Source of the DNA: Opitutus sp. GAS368
GTDB taxonomy: Bacteria > Verrucomicrobiota > Verrucomicrobiia > Opitutales > Opitutaceae
Reading direction: 5' to 3'
Length of the DNA: 64,000 bases
Assembly (NCBI RefSeq): GCF_900104925.1
Contig: NZ_LT629735.1
Coordinates: 2,078,291-2,142,290, forward strand
The notes beneath the pieces are model-generated. The model saw only the letters and a list, made by a program, of their open reading frames with translations, did no database searches and had not been told where the DNA came from. A program made the position numbers and the translations under genes. Below are positions 34,359 through 43,100 of the stretch, piece after piece; positions within the stretch are counted from its first letter, which is position 1; every line of letters starts with the position of its first letter.

Positions 34359-35419
34359 TGCCCGCTCCGCTGCCACCGCTGCCCGCCGAGGATCTCGACC
34401 ATGTGCTGGCCCACACCGGCCAGCTCTGGGTCGGCGCGCGTGGGGCGACGATCTTCGTCACGGGCGGCACGGGTTTTTTCGGCACCTGGCTGTTGGAGAG
34501 CTTCGTCCGCGCCAACGACACGCTGGGACTGGGCATGCGGGCGACCGTGCTGACGCGCGATCCCGCGGCCTTTGCCCGGAAGGCCCCGCACCTGGCGGGG
34601 CGCAGCGACCTGGCGTTTCATCAGGGCGAGCTGCGCACCTTTGCGTTTCCCGCCGGGCGCTTCACCCACCTGATCCACGCCGCCGCCGACACCGGCGTGT
34701 GGACGAAGAACGAGTCTCCGGCCGGGTTGATCGAACGCATCGCCACCGGCATGCGCCACCTGCTCGACTTTGCCGCCGGCGCGGGGATCAAAAATTTCCT
34801 GCACGTCAGCTCGGGCGCGGTCTACGGTCCGCAGCCGGCCGCACTGACCCACGTGCCCGAGGATTATCCGGGCATCACCGATCCGCTCCCGGCCGGCGCG
34901 GCTTGGGCCGAGGGCAAGCGGGTGGCCGAGCAGCTGTGCCTCGCGCACGCGGCCCAGCACGGCTATGCGCTTAAGATTGCCCGCTGTTTTGCCTTTGTCG
35001 GCCCGCATCTCGACGAGAATTACGCCATGGGCAATTTTATCGGCGATGCGCTGCATGGCCGGCCCATCCAGGTGAAGGGCGACGGCACGCCGCACCGCTC
35101 CTACCTTTATGCGTCCGATCTCGCGATCTGGCTGTGGACGCTGCTCTTTGCCGGGGCGCCCGGCCGGGCTTACAATGTCGGCTCGCCGGACGATCTGAGC
35201 ATCGCGGAAACGGCGCGGACCGTGGCCGCCGCCGCCGGCGAATCGCTGCCGGTGAAAATCGCCGAGACGCCCGCACCGGGCCGCCCGCTTTCCCGCTATG
35301 TCCCGTCGGTTGAGCGGGCTGAAATCGAACTCGGTTTGCGGGCCTGGATCCCGCTGAATGAGGCGGTCCGCAAAACCCTCGCCTGGCAGCGCAGCGCCAA
35401 GGCAGTCCTTTCCTCATGA
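34358..35419 (+). CDS. NAD(P)-dependent SDR epimerase/reductase lacking the catalytic Tyr
   Basis: 353 residues. The Rossmann loop is VTGGTGFFGTWLL. HVSSGAVYGPQP and ARCFAFVGPHLD are typical of extended SDRs acting on nucleotide sugars. The YxxxK site reads WAEGK, so Trp183 replaces the Tyr while Lys187 remains. The sister protein at 37346-38440 has Tyr at the same residue number. The two are paralogues (both begin with GARG/LRGQ-type leader and GTGFxGTWLLE). The role could be C4-keto reduction or sugar binding only. It overlaps rfbH by one base. Confidence 0.88.
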   Translation: MPAPLPPLPAEDLDHVLAHTGQLWVGARGATIFVTGGTGFFGTWLLESFVRANDTLGLGMRATVLTRDPAAFARKAPHLAGRSDLAFHQGELRTFAFPAGRFTHLIHAAADTGVWTKNESPAGLIERIATGMRHLLDFAAGAGIKNFLHVSSGAVYGPQPAALTHVPEDYPGITDPLPAGAAWAEGKRVAEQLCLAHAAQHGYALKIARCFAFVGPHLDENYAMGNFIGDALHGRPIQVKGDGTPHRSYLYASDLAIWLWTLLFAGAPGRAYNVGSPDDLSIAETARTVAAAAGESLPVKIAETPAPGRPLSRYVPSVERAEIELGLRAWIPLNEAVRKTLAWQRSAKAVLSS

Positions 35420-36291
35420 GCGCAAAAAAACTCGGCGTCGCCATCCTGGGCACCGGCAACATCGGCACCGACCTGATGATGAAGGTGCTGCGCTCGCCGG
35501 TGCTCGAGTGCCGCCTGTTTGCCGGCCGCAACCTGTCCTCGCCGGGCATGACGAAGGCCAGCCTGCTCAATGTGCCAGTCTCGGCGAAGGGCTTCCAAAG
35601 CATCGTCGACCTGAAGGACGAGCTCGCCCTGGTGTTTGATGCCACGAGCGCCATGGACCACCAGAAGCACGCGCCCGTGCTGAAGGAGCTCGGCCTGGTC
35701 GCGGTTGACCTCACTCCGGCCAAGGTCGGGCGGATGTGCGTGCCGGCGGTGAACCTCGCCGAGTGTCTGCACGAACCCAACGTCAACATGATCACCTGCG
35801 GCGGCCAGGCCTCGATCCCGCTGGCCTACGCGATCAAGTCGGCGAATCCCGGTGTGGAATACCTCGAGGCCGTCTCGAGCATCGCCTCGCGCAGCGCCGG
35901 GCCGGCCACGCGCATCAACCTCGACGAATACCTCCAGACCACGGAGCAGGGACTCCAGCTGTTCGGCGGCTGCGCCCGAACCAAGGCGATCCTGAACCTG
36001 AACCCCGCCCAGCCCTGCGTGCACATGCAGACCACCGTGATGGCCAGGATCGCGAAACCGGATCTTGAGCGCACGCGCGCCGCGGTCGCGGAGATGGTCG
36101 CCCGGATCAAGGCCTACATCCCCGGCTACCAGCTGGTCCTCGAACCGATGCTCGAGAACGGCCGGCTCGTGGCCATGGTGCGCGTGGACGGGCTCGGCGA
36201 CTACCTGCCGCGCTACGCCGGCAACCTTGACATCATCAACTGCGCCGCGATTGCTTTTGCCGAAGCCTACGCCCGGCAACGGACCGCTTAA
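35416..36291 (+). CDS. Acylating acetaldehyde dehydrogenase (DmpF/MhpF-like)
   Basis: 291 residues. It shows the NAD loop AILGTGNIGTDLMMKV, the catalytic Cys in NMITCGGQASIPLAYAI, and the C-terminal NLDIINCAAIAFAE. In aromatic catabolism this enzyme forms a channelled complex with 4-hydroxy-2-oxovalerate aldolase and turns acetaldehyde into acetyl-CoA. Its partner gene follows 11 bases later. No ring-cleavage gene is present; the pair sits within a CDP-sugar operon, overlapping the preceding SDR gene by 4 bases. Confidence 0.92.
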   Translation: MSAKKLGVAILGTGNIGTDLMMKVLRSPVLECRLFAGRNLSSPGMTKASLLNVPVSAKGFQSIVDLKDELALVFDATSAMDHQKHAPVLKELGLVAVDLTPAKVGRMCVPAVNLAECLHEPNVNMITCGGQASIPLAYAIKSANPGVEYLEAVSSIASRSAGPATRINLDEYLQTTEQGLQLFGGCARTKAILNLNPAQPCVHMQTTVMARIAKPDLERTRAAVAEMVARIKAYIPGYQLVLEPMLENGRLVAMVRVDGLGDYLPRYAGNLDIINCAAIAFAEAYARQRTA

Positions 36292-36302
36292 ACCTGATCC
36301 CC

Positions 36303-37349
36303 ATGTCTGACGGCAAACCCACCATCACGGTCTGCGACGCGACGCTGCGCGACGGTTCGCACGCCTACAGCCACCAGATCACGCTCGAGCAGGTGAAGGC
36401 CTACGCGACGGCCGCGGAAGCGGCCGGTTTCAATTTCCTCGAGGTCGGCCACGGCAACGGGCTCGGCGCCTCCTCGCTGCAGGTCGGGGAAAGCCTCGTG
36501 CCGGAGGGCGAGATGCTGCGCGCCGCCAAGGCCTGCCTGCAGCGCACCAAGCTGAGCGTCCATGTCATTCCCGGCTTTGCCACCATCAACCGTGAGATCG
36601 CGCAGGCGATGGAGGCGGGCGTGGAGCTGTTTCGCGTCGGCTGCCACTGCACCGAGGCCGACATCACGCAGCGGCACATCGGCCACGTGCGCTCCGCGGG
36701 CCGCGAGGCCTGGGGCGTGCTCATGATGAGCCACATGGTTTCCGCCGATGTCCTGCTGGAGGAGACCAAGAAGATGCAGTCCTACGGCGCCCAGGGCATC
36801 GTGCTCATGGACTCGGCCGGCGCTTATTTCCCGGCCGACGTGACCGCCAAGGTCGGCCTGCTGGCCGCGAAGCTCGAAGTGCCGGTGGGTTTCCATGCGC
36901 ACAACAATCTCGGGCTCGCCGTCGCCAACTCGATCGCCGCGCTCGAGGCGGGCGCCCGCATTGTCGACGGCACGGGTCGCGGCTTCGGCGCCGGGGCCGG
37001 CAACGCGCCGATCGAGCTGATCGCGGCGGTGCTGATCAAGCAGGGCTACACCACCAGCCTCGACCTCTACAGGGCGCTCGATGCCGGCGACCTCGCGGCG
37101 AAGCTCTTCGCCGGCTCGCTGCCCGAGTCCAACGGCGTGACCATCGTCAGCGGCATGACGGGTGTATTCTCCGGTTTCTCCAAGCCCGTGCAGCGCGCCG
37201 CGAAGCAGTTCGGCGTCGACGGGCGCGACATCTTCTTCGAGCTCGGCAAGCGCAAGGTCGTCGGCGGCCAGGAGGACCTGATCCTCGAGGTGGCCGACCA
37301 ACTGGCGAAGCACAGCAAGGACGCGGGCCAAACCCCGCCAGTGCCATGA
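36303..37349 (+). CDS. 4-Hydroxy-2-oxovalerate aldolase (DmpG/MhpE-like)
   Basis: 348 residues, including the C-terminal domain that contacts the dehydrogenase. Active-site segments are DATLRDGSHAYSHQ (Arg-Asp), VGFHAHNNLGLAVANS (metal His) and DGTGRGFGAGAGNAPIELI. It splits 4-hydroxy-2-oxoacids to pyruvate plus an aldehyde, and the reaction is reversible. In this operon it may build or trim a pyruvate-derived chain. It overlaps the next SDR gene by 4 bases. Confidence 0.93.
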   Translation: MSDGKPTITVCDATLRDGSHAYSHQITLEQVKAYATAAEAAGFNFLEVGHGNGLGASSLQVGESLVPEGEMLRAAKACLQRTKLSVHVIPGFATINREIAQAMEAGVELFRVGCHCTEADITQRHIGHVRSAGREAWGVLMMSHMVSADVLLEETKKMQSYGAQGIVLMDSAGAYFPADVTAKVGLLAAKLEVPVGFHAHNNLGLAVANSIAALEAGARIVDGTGRGFGAGAGNAPIELIAAVLIKQGYTTSLDLYRALDAGDLAAKLFAGSLPESNGVTIVSGMTGVFSGFSKPVQRAAKQFGVDGRDIFFELGKRKVVGGQEDLILEVADQLAKHSKDAGQTPPVP

Positions 37350-38440
37350 ACCAGGCCATCGCCCTCGTCCGCGCCGACGCCGAGGCCGTGCTGTCGGGCC
37401 GCCTCGAGCGCCTGGCCCCGTTGCGTGGGCAGCACCTCTTCATCACCGGTGGCACCGGTTTCCTCGGCACGTGGCTGCTCGAACTCGCGAAGGTCCTGAA
37501 CGAGCGGCACCAGTTCGGGCTGCAGGTCACCGTCTTCAGCCGCAACACCCAGGCCTTCGCCGCGCGCTGGCCGCATCTCGGGAAGGAGAAGTGGGTGACC
37601 CTGCAGGACGGCGACATCCGCTATTTCACGGAGCTGCCGCGCGACGTGCGCTACGTCATCCACGCCGCCGCGCTCACCGACCGCCGCGTGTTCGCCTCAC
37701 ACCCGAGCGCGGTGGCGGAAACCAACACGGTGGGCACGCTGCGGATCCTCCGCGCCGCCACGCTGCTCGAGGACCTGCAGAAGGTCGTGCTCCTGAGCTC
37801 GGGCCTCGTCTACGGCGGCCAGCCGTGGGACCTGCCGCGCATCAACGAGGATTTCGGCGGCGTGTTGAAGTGCAACGACGTGAACGCGGTCTACCCCGAG
37901 TCCAAGCGCCTCGCCGAGGTGATCGCGCAGTGCGCGATCAGCGAGAGCAAGCTGCCGGTGGTGACGCTGCGGCCGTTCGCCTTTGTCGGGCCCTATCAGT
38001 CGCTGCAGCTGCCGTGGGCGGTGACGGACTTCATCCGCGACAGCTTCCGCGGCGGACCGATCCGGCTCATGGGCGACGGGGCGACGGTGCGCAGCATCAT
38101 GTATTACAGCGATTTTGCCTGCGGGGTGCTGCTGGCGCTCGCGGCCGGCCGGCCGCGCACGACCTATAATCTCGGCAGCGACGAGCCGGTCGACCTGCTC
38201 ACGCTGGCGCAGAAGATCACCCGGTATTTCTCGCCGGTGCCCGAGATCAAGCTGCGCCTTGGTCAGGCCGGCCACGACCGCAACCGGCTGGTGCCGGACA
38301 CGTCACGGATGGCGGCGGATCTCGGCTTCAATGTCACTGTGCCGCTGGATGCCGCCCTCCAGAAAACCATCGAGTGGCACCGGCTCACCGGGGGCTGGCA
38401 GAGTGTCCCGCCGTTTTCCAATGCAACGAAAAGTCAGTGA
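37346..38440 (+). CDS. NAD(P)-dependent SDR epimerase/dehydratase
   Basis: 364 residues. The Rossmann loop is ITGGTGFLGTWLLELAK, with LLSSGLVYGGQP (catalytic Ser region) and the intact Tyr183-Lys187 pair in YPESK. LRPFAFVGPYQS and GDGATVRSIMYYSDFA are typical of nucleotide-sugar SDRs. It is a paralogue of the protein at 34358-35419, but it alone has the catalytic Tyr, so it may act after branching, for example reducing a side-chain ketone as YerF does. It overlaps the ThDP enzyme gene by 20 bases. Confidence 0.9.
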   Translation: MNQAIALVRADAEAVLSGRLERLAPLRGQHLFITGGTGFLGTWLLELAKVLNERHQFGLQVTVFSRNTQAFAARWPHLGKEKWVTLQDGDIRYFTELPRDVRYVIHAAALTDRRVFASHPSAVAETNTVGTLRILRAATLLEDLQKVVLLSSGLVYGGQPWDLPRINEDFGGVLKCNDVNAVYPESKRLAEVIAQCAISESKLPVVTLRPFAFVGPYQSLQLPWAVTDFIRDSFRGGPIRLMGDGATVRSIMYYSDFACGVLLALAAGRPRTTYNLGSDEPVDLLTLAQKITRYFSPVPEIKLRLGQAGHDRNRLVPDTSRMAADLGFNVTVPLDAALQKTIEWHRLTGGWQSVPPFSNATKSQ

Positions 38441-40259
38441 CCTGATCGCGGAGTTTTTTGAGCGGAAGGGCGTGAAGCACGCCTTCGGCATCATTGGCTC
38501 GGCCAACGCCCACATCTTCGATTCGATCTTCTACCAGTCGAAGATCGAGCTGATCTGCCCGCACCACGAGCAGGCCTGCACCATGGCGATCCAGAGCTAC
38601 TGGAAGGTCAGCGGCCAGCCGACGTTCGCCTTGGTCACCGCCGGCGCCGGCTCGAGCAACGCGATCACCGGTGTGCTCTCGGCGTGGGCCGATTCCATCC
38701 CCTGCCTGATCATCTCCGGCCAGGAAAACGCGCGCTACGTCACGCCCGGCTTCGATCGCCGGATGTATGGCATCCAGGGTTACGACAGCCCGTTTGCCGT
38801 CAGCAAGATGACGAAATACGGCGCGCGGGTGATGACGCCGGAGCAAACGTTGTATGAACTGGAGAAGGCGTGGCACATCGCCACGACCGGCCGGCCGGGC
38901 CCGTGCTGGATCGATTTTCCGCAGAGCGTGCAGTCGGCGATGGTGAAGGAGAGCACGCTGGCGCACTATACACCCGAAGCGCCGCCAACGGCCGTCGCCC
39001 CGCTGGTGGGCGAGGCTTTGCAACGCGAGGTGGTGGCGACGCTGACACGCCTGCGCGGCGCGAAGCGACCGCTGCTCTGGCTCGGCGTGGGCATTCGCAT
39101 GGCCGGCGCGCAGAAAGAATTGAAGGCATTTGTCGAGGCGCTCGGCGTGCCCGTGCTGGTGACCTGGTCGGCGATCGACCTGCTGCCCGGCGGACATCCG
39201 CTGGTGATGGGCAGCGCGGGCGTCTACGGCCAGCGCGCGGCGAACTTCATTCTCCAGAGTTGCGACTGCCTGGTGACCATCGGGACCCGGCTCGCGATCC
39301 CGCAGGTCGGGTATGACATCAGCGAACTGGCGCGGGCGGCCAAGGACATCACGGTCGTCGACATCGACCCGACCGAGCTGAAGAAATACCCGGAGCGGTT
39401 CAACCATCCGGTGCGCGCCGATGCAGGCGGCTTCATCCGCGAGCTGCAGCGACAGGCGGCGACCGCCCCGCTCCCGGCGCCGAAAGAGTGGCTCGCTTGG
39501 TGCGGCGAGGTGCGCGCGCGCTTCCCGTGGATCGGGCCCGAGCACGCCGACAAGGACGGGTTTATCAATTCCTACAAGTTCATGGACCGGCTGGTCGGCC
39601 AGCTCAAGCCCGACCAGGTGGTCGTGACGGACATGGGCACGGCGCTGCTCAGCGGCCACCAGGCGCTGCGAATCACGCCGCCGCAGCGGCTGATCACGTC
39701 GCAGGGCCTCGGCGAGATGGGCTTCGGCCTGCCCGGCGCCATCGGCGCCTCCTTCGCGCGCAACCGCGGCGAGGTGCTCTGCCTGAACTGCGACGGCGGC
39801 ATGATGATGAACCTGCAGGAGCTGCAGACCGTCGCGCACCACCAGCTCCCGATCAAACTCATCATCTTCAACAACGACGGCTACCTGATGATCAAACACA
39901 CGCAGAAAGCGGTGCTCAAGGGCCGCTACGCCGGCACGGACGCCAAGTCCGGCGTATCGTGTCCGGATTTCAGCAAGCTGGCGACAGCGTTCGGCATGCC
40001 GGCCTTCCGGATCCGCACGTGGGAGGATTTCGACCGCGAGATGCCGAAGGTGCTGGCCGCGGCCGGCCCGGTGATCTGCGAGGTGTTCATGGCGCCCGAG
40101 CAGTTCTTCCACCCCAAGCTGGGCATCTCGGTGCAGCCCGACGGCACGCTCATCTCGCCGCCGCTCGAGGACCTGTCGCCCTTCCTGCCGCGCGAGACGC
40201 TAAGGGCCAACCTGCAGGGGCCGCTGCACCCGAAGTCGGAGAAGATCCAGCCGGGTTGA
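38421..40259 (+). CDS. ThDP-dependent acetolactate synthase-like enzyme (YerE-like)
   Basis: 612 residues. The ThDP-activating Glu is in PHHEQACTMAI, and the Mg/ThDP motif is LNCDGGMMMNLQELQT ending IFNNDGY. The middle domain fits the FAD-binding family fold. Context argues against valine/isoleucine synthesis: no small regulatory subunit is present and the gene ends a CDP-dideoxysugar operon. YerE in yersiniose A synthesis is a ThDP flavoenzyme that transfers the two-carbon unit of pyruvate to C4 of CDP-3,6-dideoxy-4-hexulose. A similar role is inferred here. Confidence 0.85.
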   Translation: MQRKVSDLIAEFFERKGVKHAFGIIGSANAHIFDSIFYQSKIELICPHHEQACTMAIQSYWKVSGQPTFALVTAGAGSSNAITGVLSAWADSIPCLIISGQENARYVTPGFDRRMYGIQGYDSPFAVSKMTKYGARVMTPEQTLYELEKAWHIATTGRPGPCWIDFPQSVQSAMVKESTLAHYTPEAPPTAVAPLVGEALQREVVATLTRLRGAKRPLLWLGVGIRMAGAQKELKAFVEALGVPVLVTWSAIDLLPGGHPLVMGSAGVYGQRAANFILQSCDCLVTIGTRLAIPQVGYDISELARAAKDITVVDIDPTELKKYPERFNHPVRADAGGFIRELQRQAATAPLPAPKEWLAWCGEVRARFPWIGPEHADKDGFINSYKFMDRLVGQLKPDQVVVTDMGTALLSGHQALRITPPQRLITSQGLGEMGFGLPGAIGASFARNRGEVLCLNCDGGMMMNLQELQTVAHHQLPIKLIIFNNDGYLMIKHTQKAVLKGRYAGTDAKSGVSCPDFSKLATAFGMPAFRIRTWEDFDREMPKVLAAAGPVICEVFMAPEQFFHPKLGISVQPDGTLISPPLEDLSPFLPRETLRANLQGPLHPKSEKIQPG

Positions 40260-40274
40260 GTCGCGCGCCGCGGT

Positions 40275-41204
40275 TCAGAAGTTGAGGCGTTCCCGCTCCA
40301 CGACGAGCGGGCGCTTGGTCACCTTGGTGTGGATGGCGCCGATGTATTCGCCCAGCACACCGATGAAGAAAAGCTGCACCGAGCCGATGAAGAACAGGCC
40401 CACCACCACGGGCGCGGTGCCGAGGGTGAAGCTGTCCCAGTTCAGCAGCTTGTAGACGAAATAACCCGCGCTCACCCCGAAGCAGAACGTTGCCATCAGG
40501 AAGCCGACCATCGTGGCGAGGCGCAGCGGCACCTTGGTGTGGTTGGTGAAGCCGAGCATCGCGATGTCGAAGAGCGTGTAGAGGTTGTTCTTGGTGAACC
40601 CGCGGGCGCGGCGGGGCTGCACGAACGGCACGCGGGCGACGGGGTAGCCGATCTCGGAGATCTGCCCGCGCAGGTAGGGGTAGGGGTCCTCGCTGGCGCG
40701 GAGATACTCGACCAGCGCGCGATCGTAGAGGCCGAAGCCGGTGAAGTTGAGGAGCAGGTCGACGTCCGCCAGCCGCGCCACCAGCTTGTAGTAGACCTTG
40801 CGGACGAGGAAGAACACGGGCGATTCCTTGCTCTCGTTTTTCACGGCCGCCACGGCCTTCCAGCCCTGTTCCCAGAGGGGGATGAACTGCTCGATCAGCT
40901 CCGGCGGGTCCTGCAGGTCGGAGGCGAGGAAGATCACGGCGTCGCCCGGCGCCTGCAGGATGCCGTGGTAGGGCGAGCGGATGTGGCCGAAGTTGCGGGC
41001 GTTGAGGATGACCTTCAGGCGGGGGTCCGCGGCCGCGAGGCGGCGCAGGATTTCCGGCGAGCGATCGGTCGAGCAGTTGTCGATGATGAGGCAGTTCCAG
41101 TCATACTGCGGAAACTTGGCGGCCACGGCCCAGACCCGGCGCAGGAGTTCCTCGAGGTTGCCCTCCTCGTTGTAGCAGCCGCTGACGACCGTGATTTTTT
41201 TCAT
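40275..41204 (-). CDS. GT2 glycosyltransferase, polyprenol-phosphate type with two C-terminal helices
   Basis: 309 residues. The GT-A domain shows VVSGCYNEEGNLEELLRR, IIDNCSTDRSPEIL and the metal-binding region ASDLQDPPELIEQF. Two membrane helices follow near residues 230-290. Proteins of this type (GtrB/ArnC/Dpm1-like) load a sugar on undecaprenyl phosphate for use by GT-C enzymes outside. Its start overlaps the stop of the upstream GT-C gene by 4 bases. It is convergent with the deoxysugar operon, with a 15-base gap. Confidence 0.92.
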   Translation of the reverse strand: MKKITVVSGCYNEEGNLEELLRRVWAVAAKFPQYDWNCLIIDNCSTDRSPEILRRLAAADPRLKVILNARNFGHIRSPYHGILQAPGDAVIFLASDLQDPPELIEQFIPLWEQGWKAVAAVKNESKESPVFFLVRKVYYKLVARLADVDLLLNFTGFGLYDRALVEYLRASEDPYPYLRGQISEIGYPVARVPFVQPRRARGFTKNNLYTLFDIAMLGFTNHTKVPLRLATMVGFLMATFCFGVSAGYFVYKLLNWDSFTLGTAPVVVGLFFIGSVQLFFIGVLGEYIGAIHTKVTKRPLVVERERLNF

Positions 41205-42973
41205 GGCTTGGGTTTTTCCTTGGCCGGTCCGCCGCCGGCCTCGCCGCCGTAGACCTTGAGGCCCATGGCGTCGGCCAGCTCCTGCGGGACGGCGATTTCC
41301 AATGCTTCGTCCTCCACGTATAGCACCGGGAGGTAGCGGGCGCGTCGATAGAAATCATTGACCGCCTCCCAGCGGGCCTTGTGCAGGAACATCAGCGGAC
41401 GGACGCTCTGGATGTAATTCCAGCGTTTCTGGTTCATCGGCTGGTCGGCCAGGCCGATCCACGTGACGTAATAGGGCGTGGGATTGGTGCGGTTCTTCGT
41501 GAAGCACAGGAACAGGGCGTCATTGCCGATCAGGGCGCTGGGGATGCCCGGCTGGTGGCGCTCGATCTGTTCCAACACGGCCGTGATCCGGTGGAAGCTT
41601 TGCGCCTGCACAGCGGTGACCTGGATGCCGCGCAGCACGGCCGGGTGCTCGAGCGTCACGAGGGGCCGGGCCAGGGACTGCCGGGCGGACTGGATCTTGG
41701 CCCAGAGGGAAGGGACGAAGGCGGCCGTCAGGACCAGCGTGGTCACGGGGACCGACCAACGCGCGCTCCGCCAGAAAATATACACGGCCAGACCGAAGGC
41801 CGGGGCCAGGGCCCACAAGATATGCCACGAATCCGGCACCGGGTAATATTGCAGCAGGGAGCCGGCCGCCTGCGCCGCCAGCGCGGCGACCAGGTAATAC
41901 TCGGTGGTTTTGGGCGTTTCCGTCTGCCGGAATACCAACCCCAGGCAAAGGAGCGCCTGACCCAGCACCACCACGGGCAGCAGCGCGGTCCAGCCGCCGT
42001 CCCGCAGGGCCAGCAGGCCGAGCACCCGCTCATGCTGCCAGGCCAGCACGCCGGCGAGGACCAGGTAATAGAGCCCCTGGCGGCGCGGCGTGAGGACCAG
42101 CCCGGCGCGTGGCAGCAGGCCGGGTGCGAAAAGGGCGAGCAGGAGGACCAGCAGGCCGGCGCCGGCGCCGGGATGCACGAAGAAGGAGACGAACAGGCCC
42201 CAGCTGACATTCTCGCTGCCCTGCGCCCATTTGCTGGGCCAGATAAAATTCTGATACCACCACTCGGGCAGGGCGCCCGTGAGGGCCACGCTGCCCAAAA
42301 GGAGAACGTTCACCGCTACGAAGCCGGCGAGGGTCGCGACGACAATGGCGCGGCGCGTGGCGTTGACGGGCGTCCAGCCCGCCCATTGCAGCGCCAGCCA
42401 GCTCGCCCCCGCGCAGCCGGTCATGATGACCCCGACCGGCTGGCGGCACCAAAACGCGCAGGCGCAGGCCGCCCCCAGGATTGCCCCCCAGCGAACCGCG
42501 TGCGCGTCCCGGATGATCTGGGTGAGGGCAAAGAGCCCGAGGCCCTGGAACATCAGCGCATAAACCGACGACCAGGGCAGCAGCATCCAATATTGGTCGA
42601 GCCAGTTTTTCTCGTAACCCGGGATGAACAGGGCGAACAGGCCGCAGGCCAGCACCGTGAGCGGCCGCGGCAGGATCAGGCGCCAGGTGGCATAGAGGAA
42701 AAACAGCGCCAGCGCATAGGCCGCCACCGTCATGAGCCGGAGCGCCAGCAGGGTGGGTTGAAACCAGAGCATCGCCGCCTGTAGGTAGGTGGTCAGCGCG
42801 CCGTATTGCGTGAAGGTGTCCCGGAACAGCACCTGACCTGACAGCACGTCGAGTGCGGGCTTGAGCATGATGCCGTCATGGTGCTGGTCCACCCCCTGGC
42901 GGGCCAGAGGCCACAGCAGGACCACCACGAGCACGGCGAGCAGCCCGGCGACGAGGGCGTCGCGCCTAGGCAT
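41201..42973 (-). CDS. Polytopic GT-C-like membrane protein
   Basis: 590 residues with about 12 hydrophobic segments. The first extracytoplasmic loop holds QGVDQHHDGIMLKPALDVL and FRDTFTQYG. A similar acidic loop (HDDEGY, later VFTQYG) occurs in the protein at 56906-59104. This loop position matches the catalytic acidic motif of GT-C enzymes that use lipid-linked sugars. A soluble C-terminal domain of about 160 residues follows. Acceptor and donor are unknown. It is translationally coupled to the GT2 gene downstream. Confidence 0.75.
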   Translation of the reverse strand: MPRRDALVAGLLAVLVVVLLWPLARQGVDQHHDGIMLKPALDVLSGQVLFRDTFTQYGALTTYLQAAMLWFQPTLLALRLMTVAAYALALFFLYATWRLILPRPLTVLACGLFALFIPGYEKNWLDQYWMLLPWSSVYALMFQGLGLFALTQIIRDAHAVRWGAILGAACACAFWCRQPVGVIMTGCAGASWLALQWAGWTPVNATRRAIVVATLAGFVAVNVLLLGSVALTGALPEWWYQNFIWPSKWAQGSENVSWGLFVSFFVHPGAGAGLLVLLLALFAPGLLPRAGLVLTPRRQGLYYLVLAGVLAWQHERVLGLLALRDGGWTALLPVVVLGQALLCLGLVFRQTETPKTTEYYLVAALAAQAAGSLLQYYPVPDSWHILWALAPAFGLAVYIFWRSARWSVPVTTLVLTAAFVPSLWAKIQSARQSLARPLVTLEHPAVLRGIQVTAVQAQSFHRITAVLEQIERHQPGIPSALIGNDALFLCFTKNRTNPTPYYVTWIGLADQPMNQKRWNYIQSVRPLMFLHKARWEAVNDFYRRARYLPVLYVEDEALEIAVPQELADAMGLKVYGGEAGGGPAKEKPKP

Positions 42974-43034
42974 GGCTGGGGGCGGGACGGGAAGAGGGCA
43001 GTCCGGGACGGTGCATCGGGTCGCTTTATGGGGG

Positions 43035-43069
43035 GAGGAAAAGCAAAGGGGAAGAGGGAAAAGGAAAGC
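43035..43069. repeat. Intergenic 7-nt purine tandem array
   Basis: Five heptamers: GAGGAAA, AGCAAAG, GGGAAGA, GGGAAAA, GGAAAGC. It lies in the 127-base gap between two GT genes on the minus strand. Same period and size as the arrays found inside three genes. Confidence 0.6.
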
Positions 43070-43100
43070 GCGCGACGCGGCCCCGCCATTCGCGCGGCGA

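Noticed and set aside
35416-37349. Aromatic meta-cleavage pathway
   Set aside because: Only the last two enzymes are present, with no ring-cleavage dioxygenase, hydrolase or hydratase around.
38421-40259. Housekeeping acetolactate synthase (ilvB)
   Set aside because: No ilvN or ilvC neighbour, and the gene overlaps the nucleotide-sugar SDR gene; a sugar role fits better.
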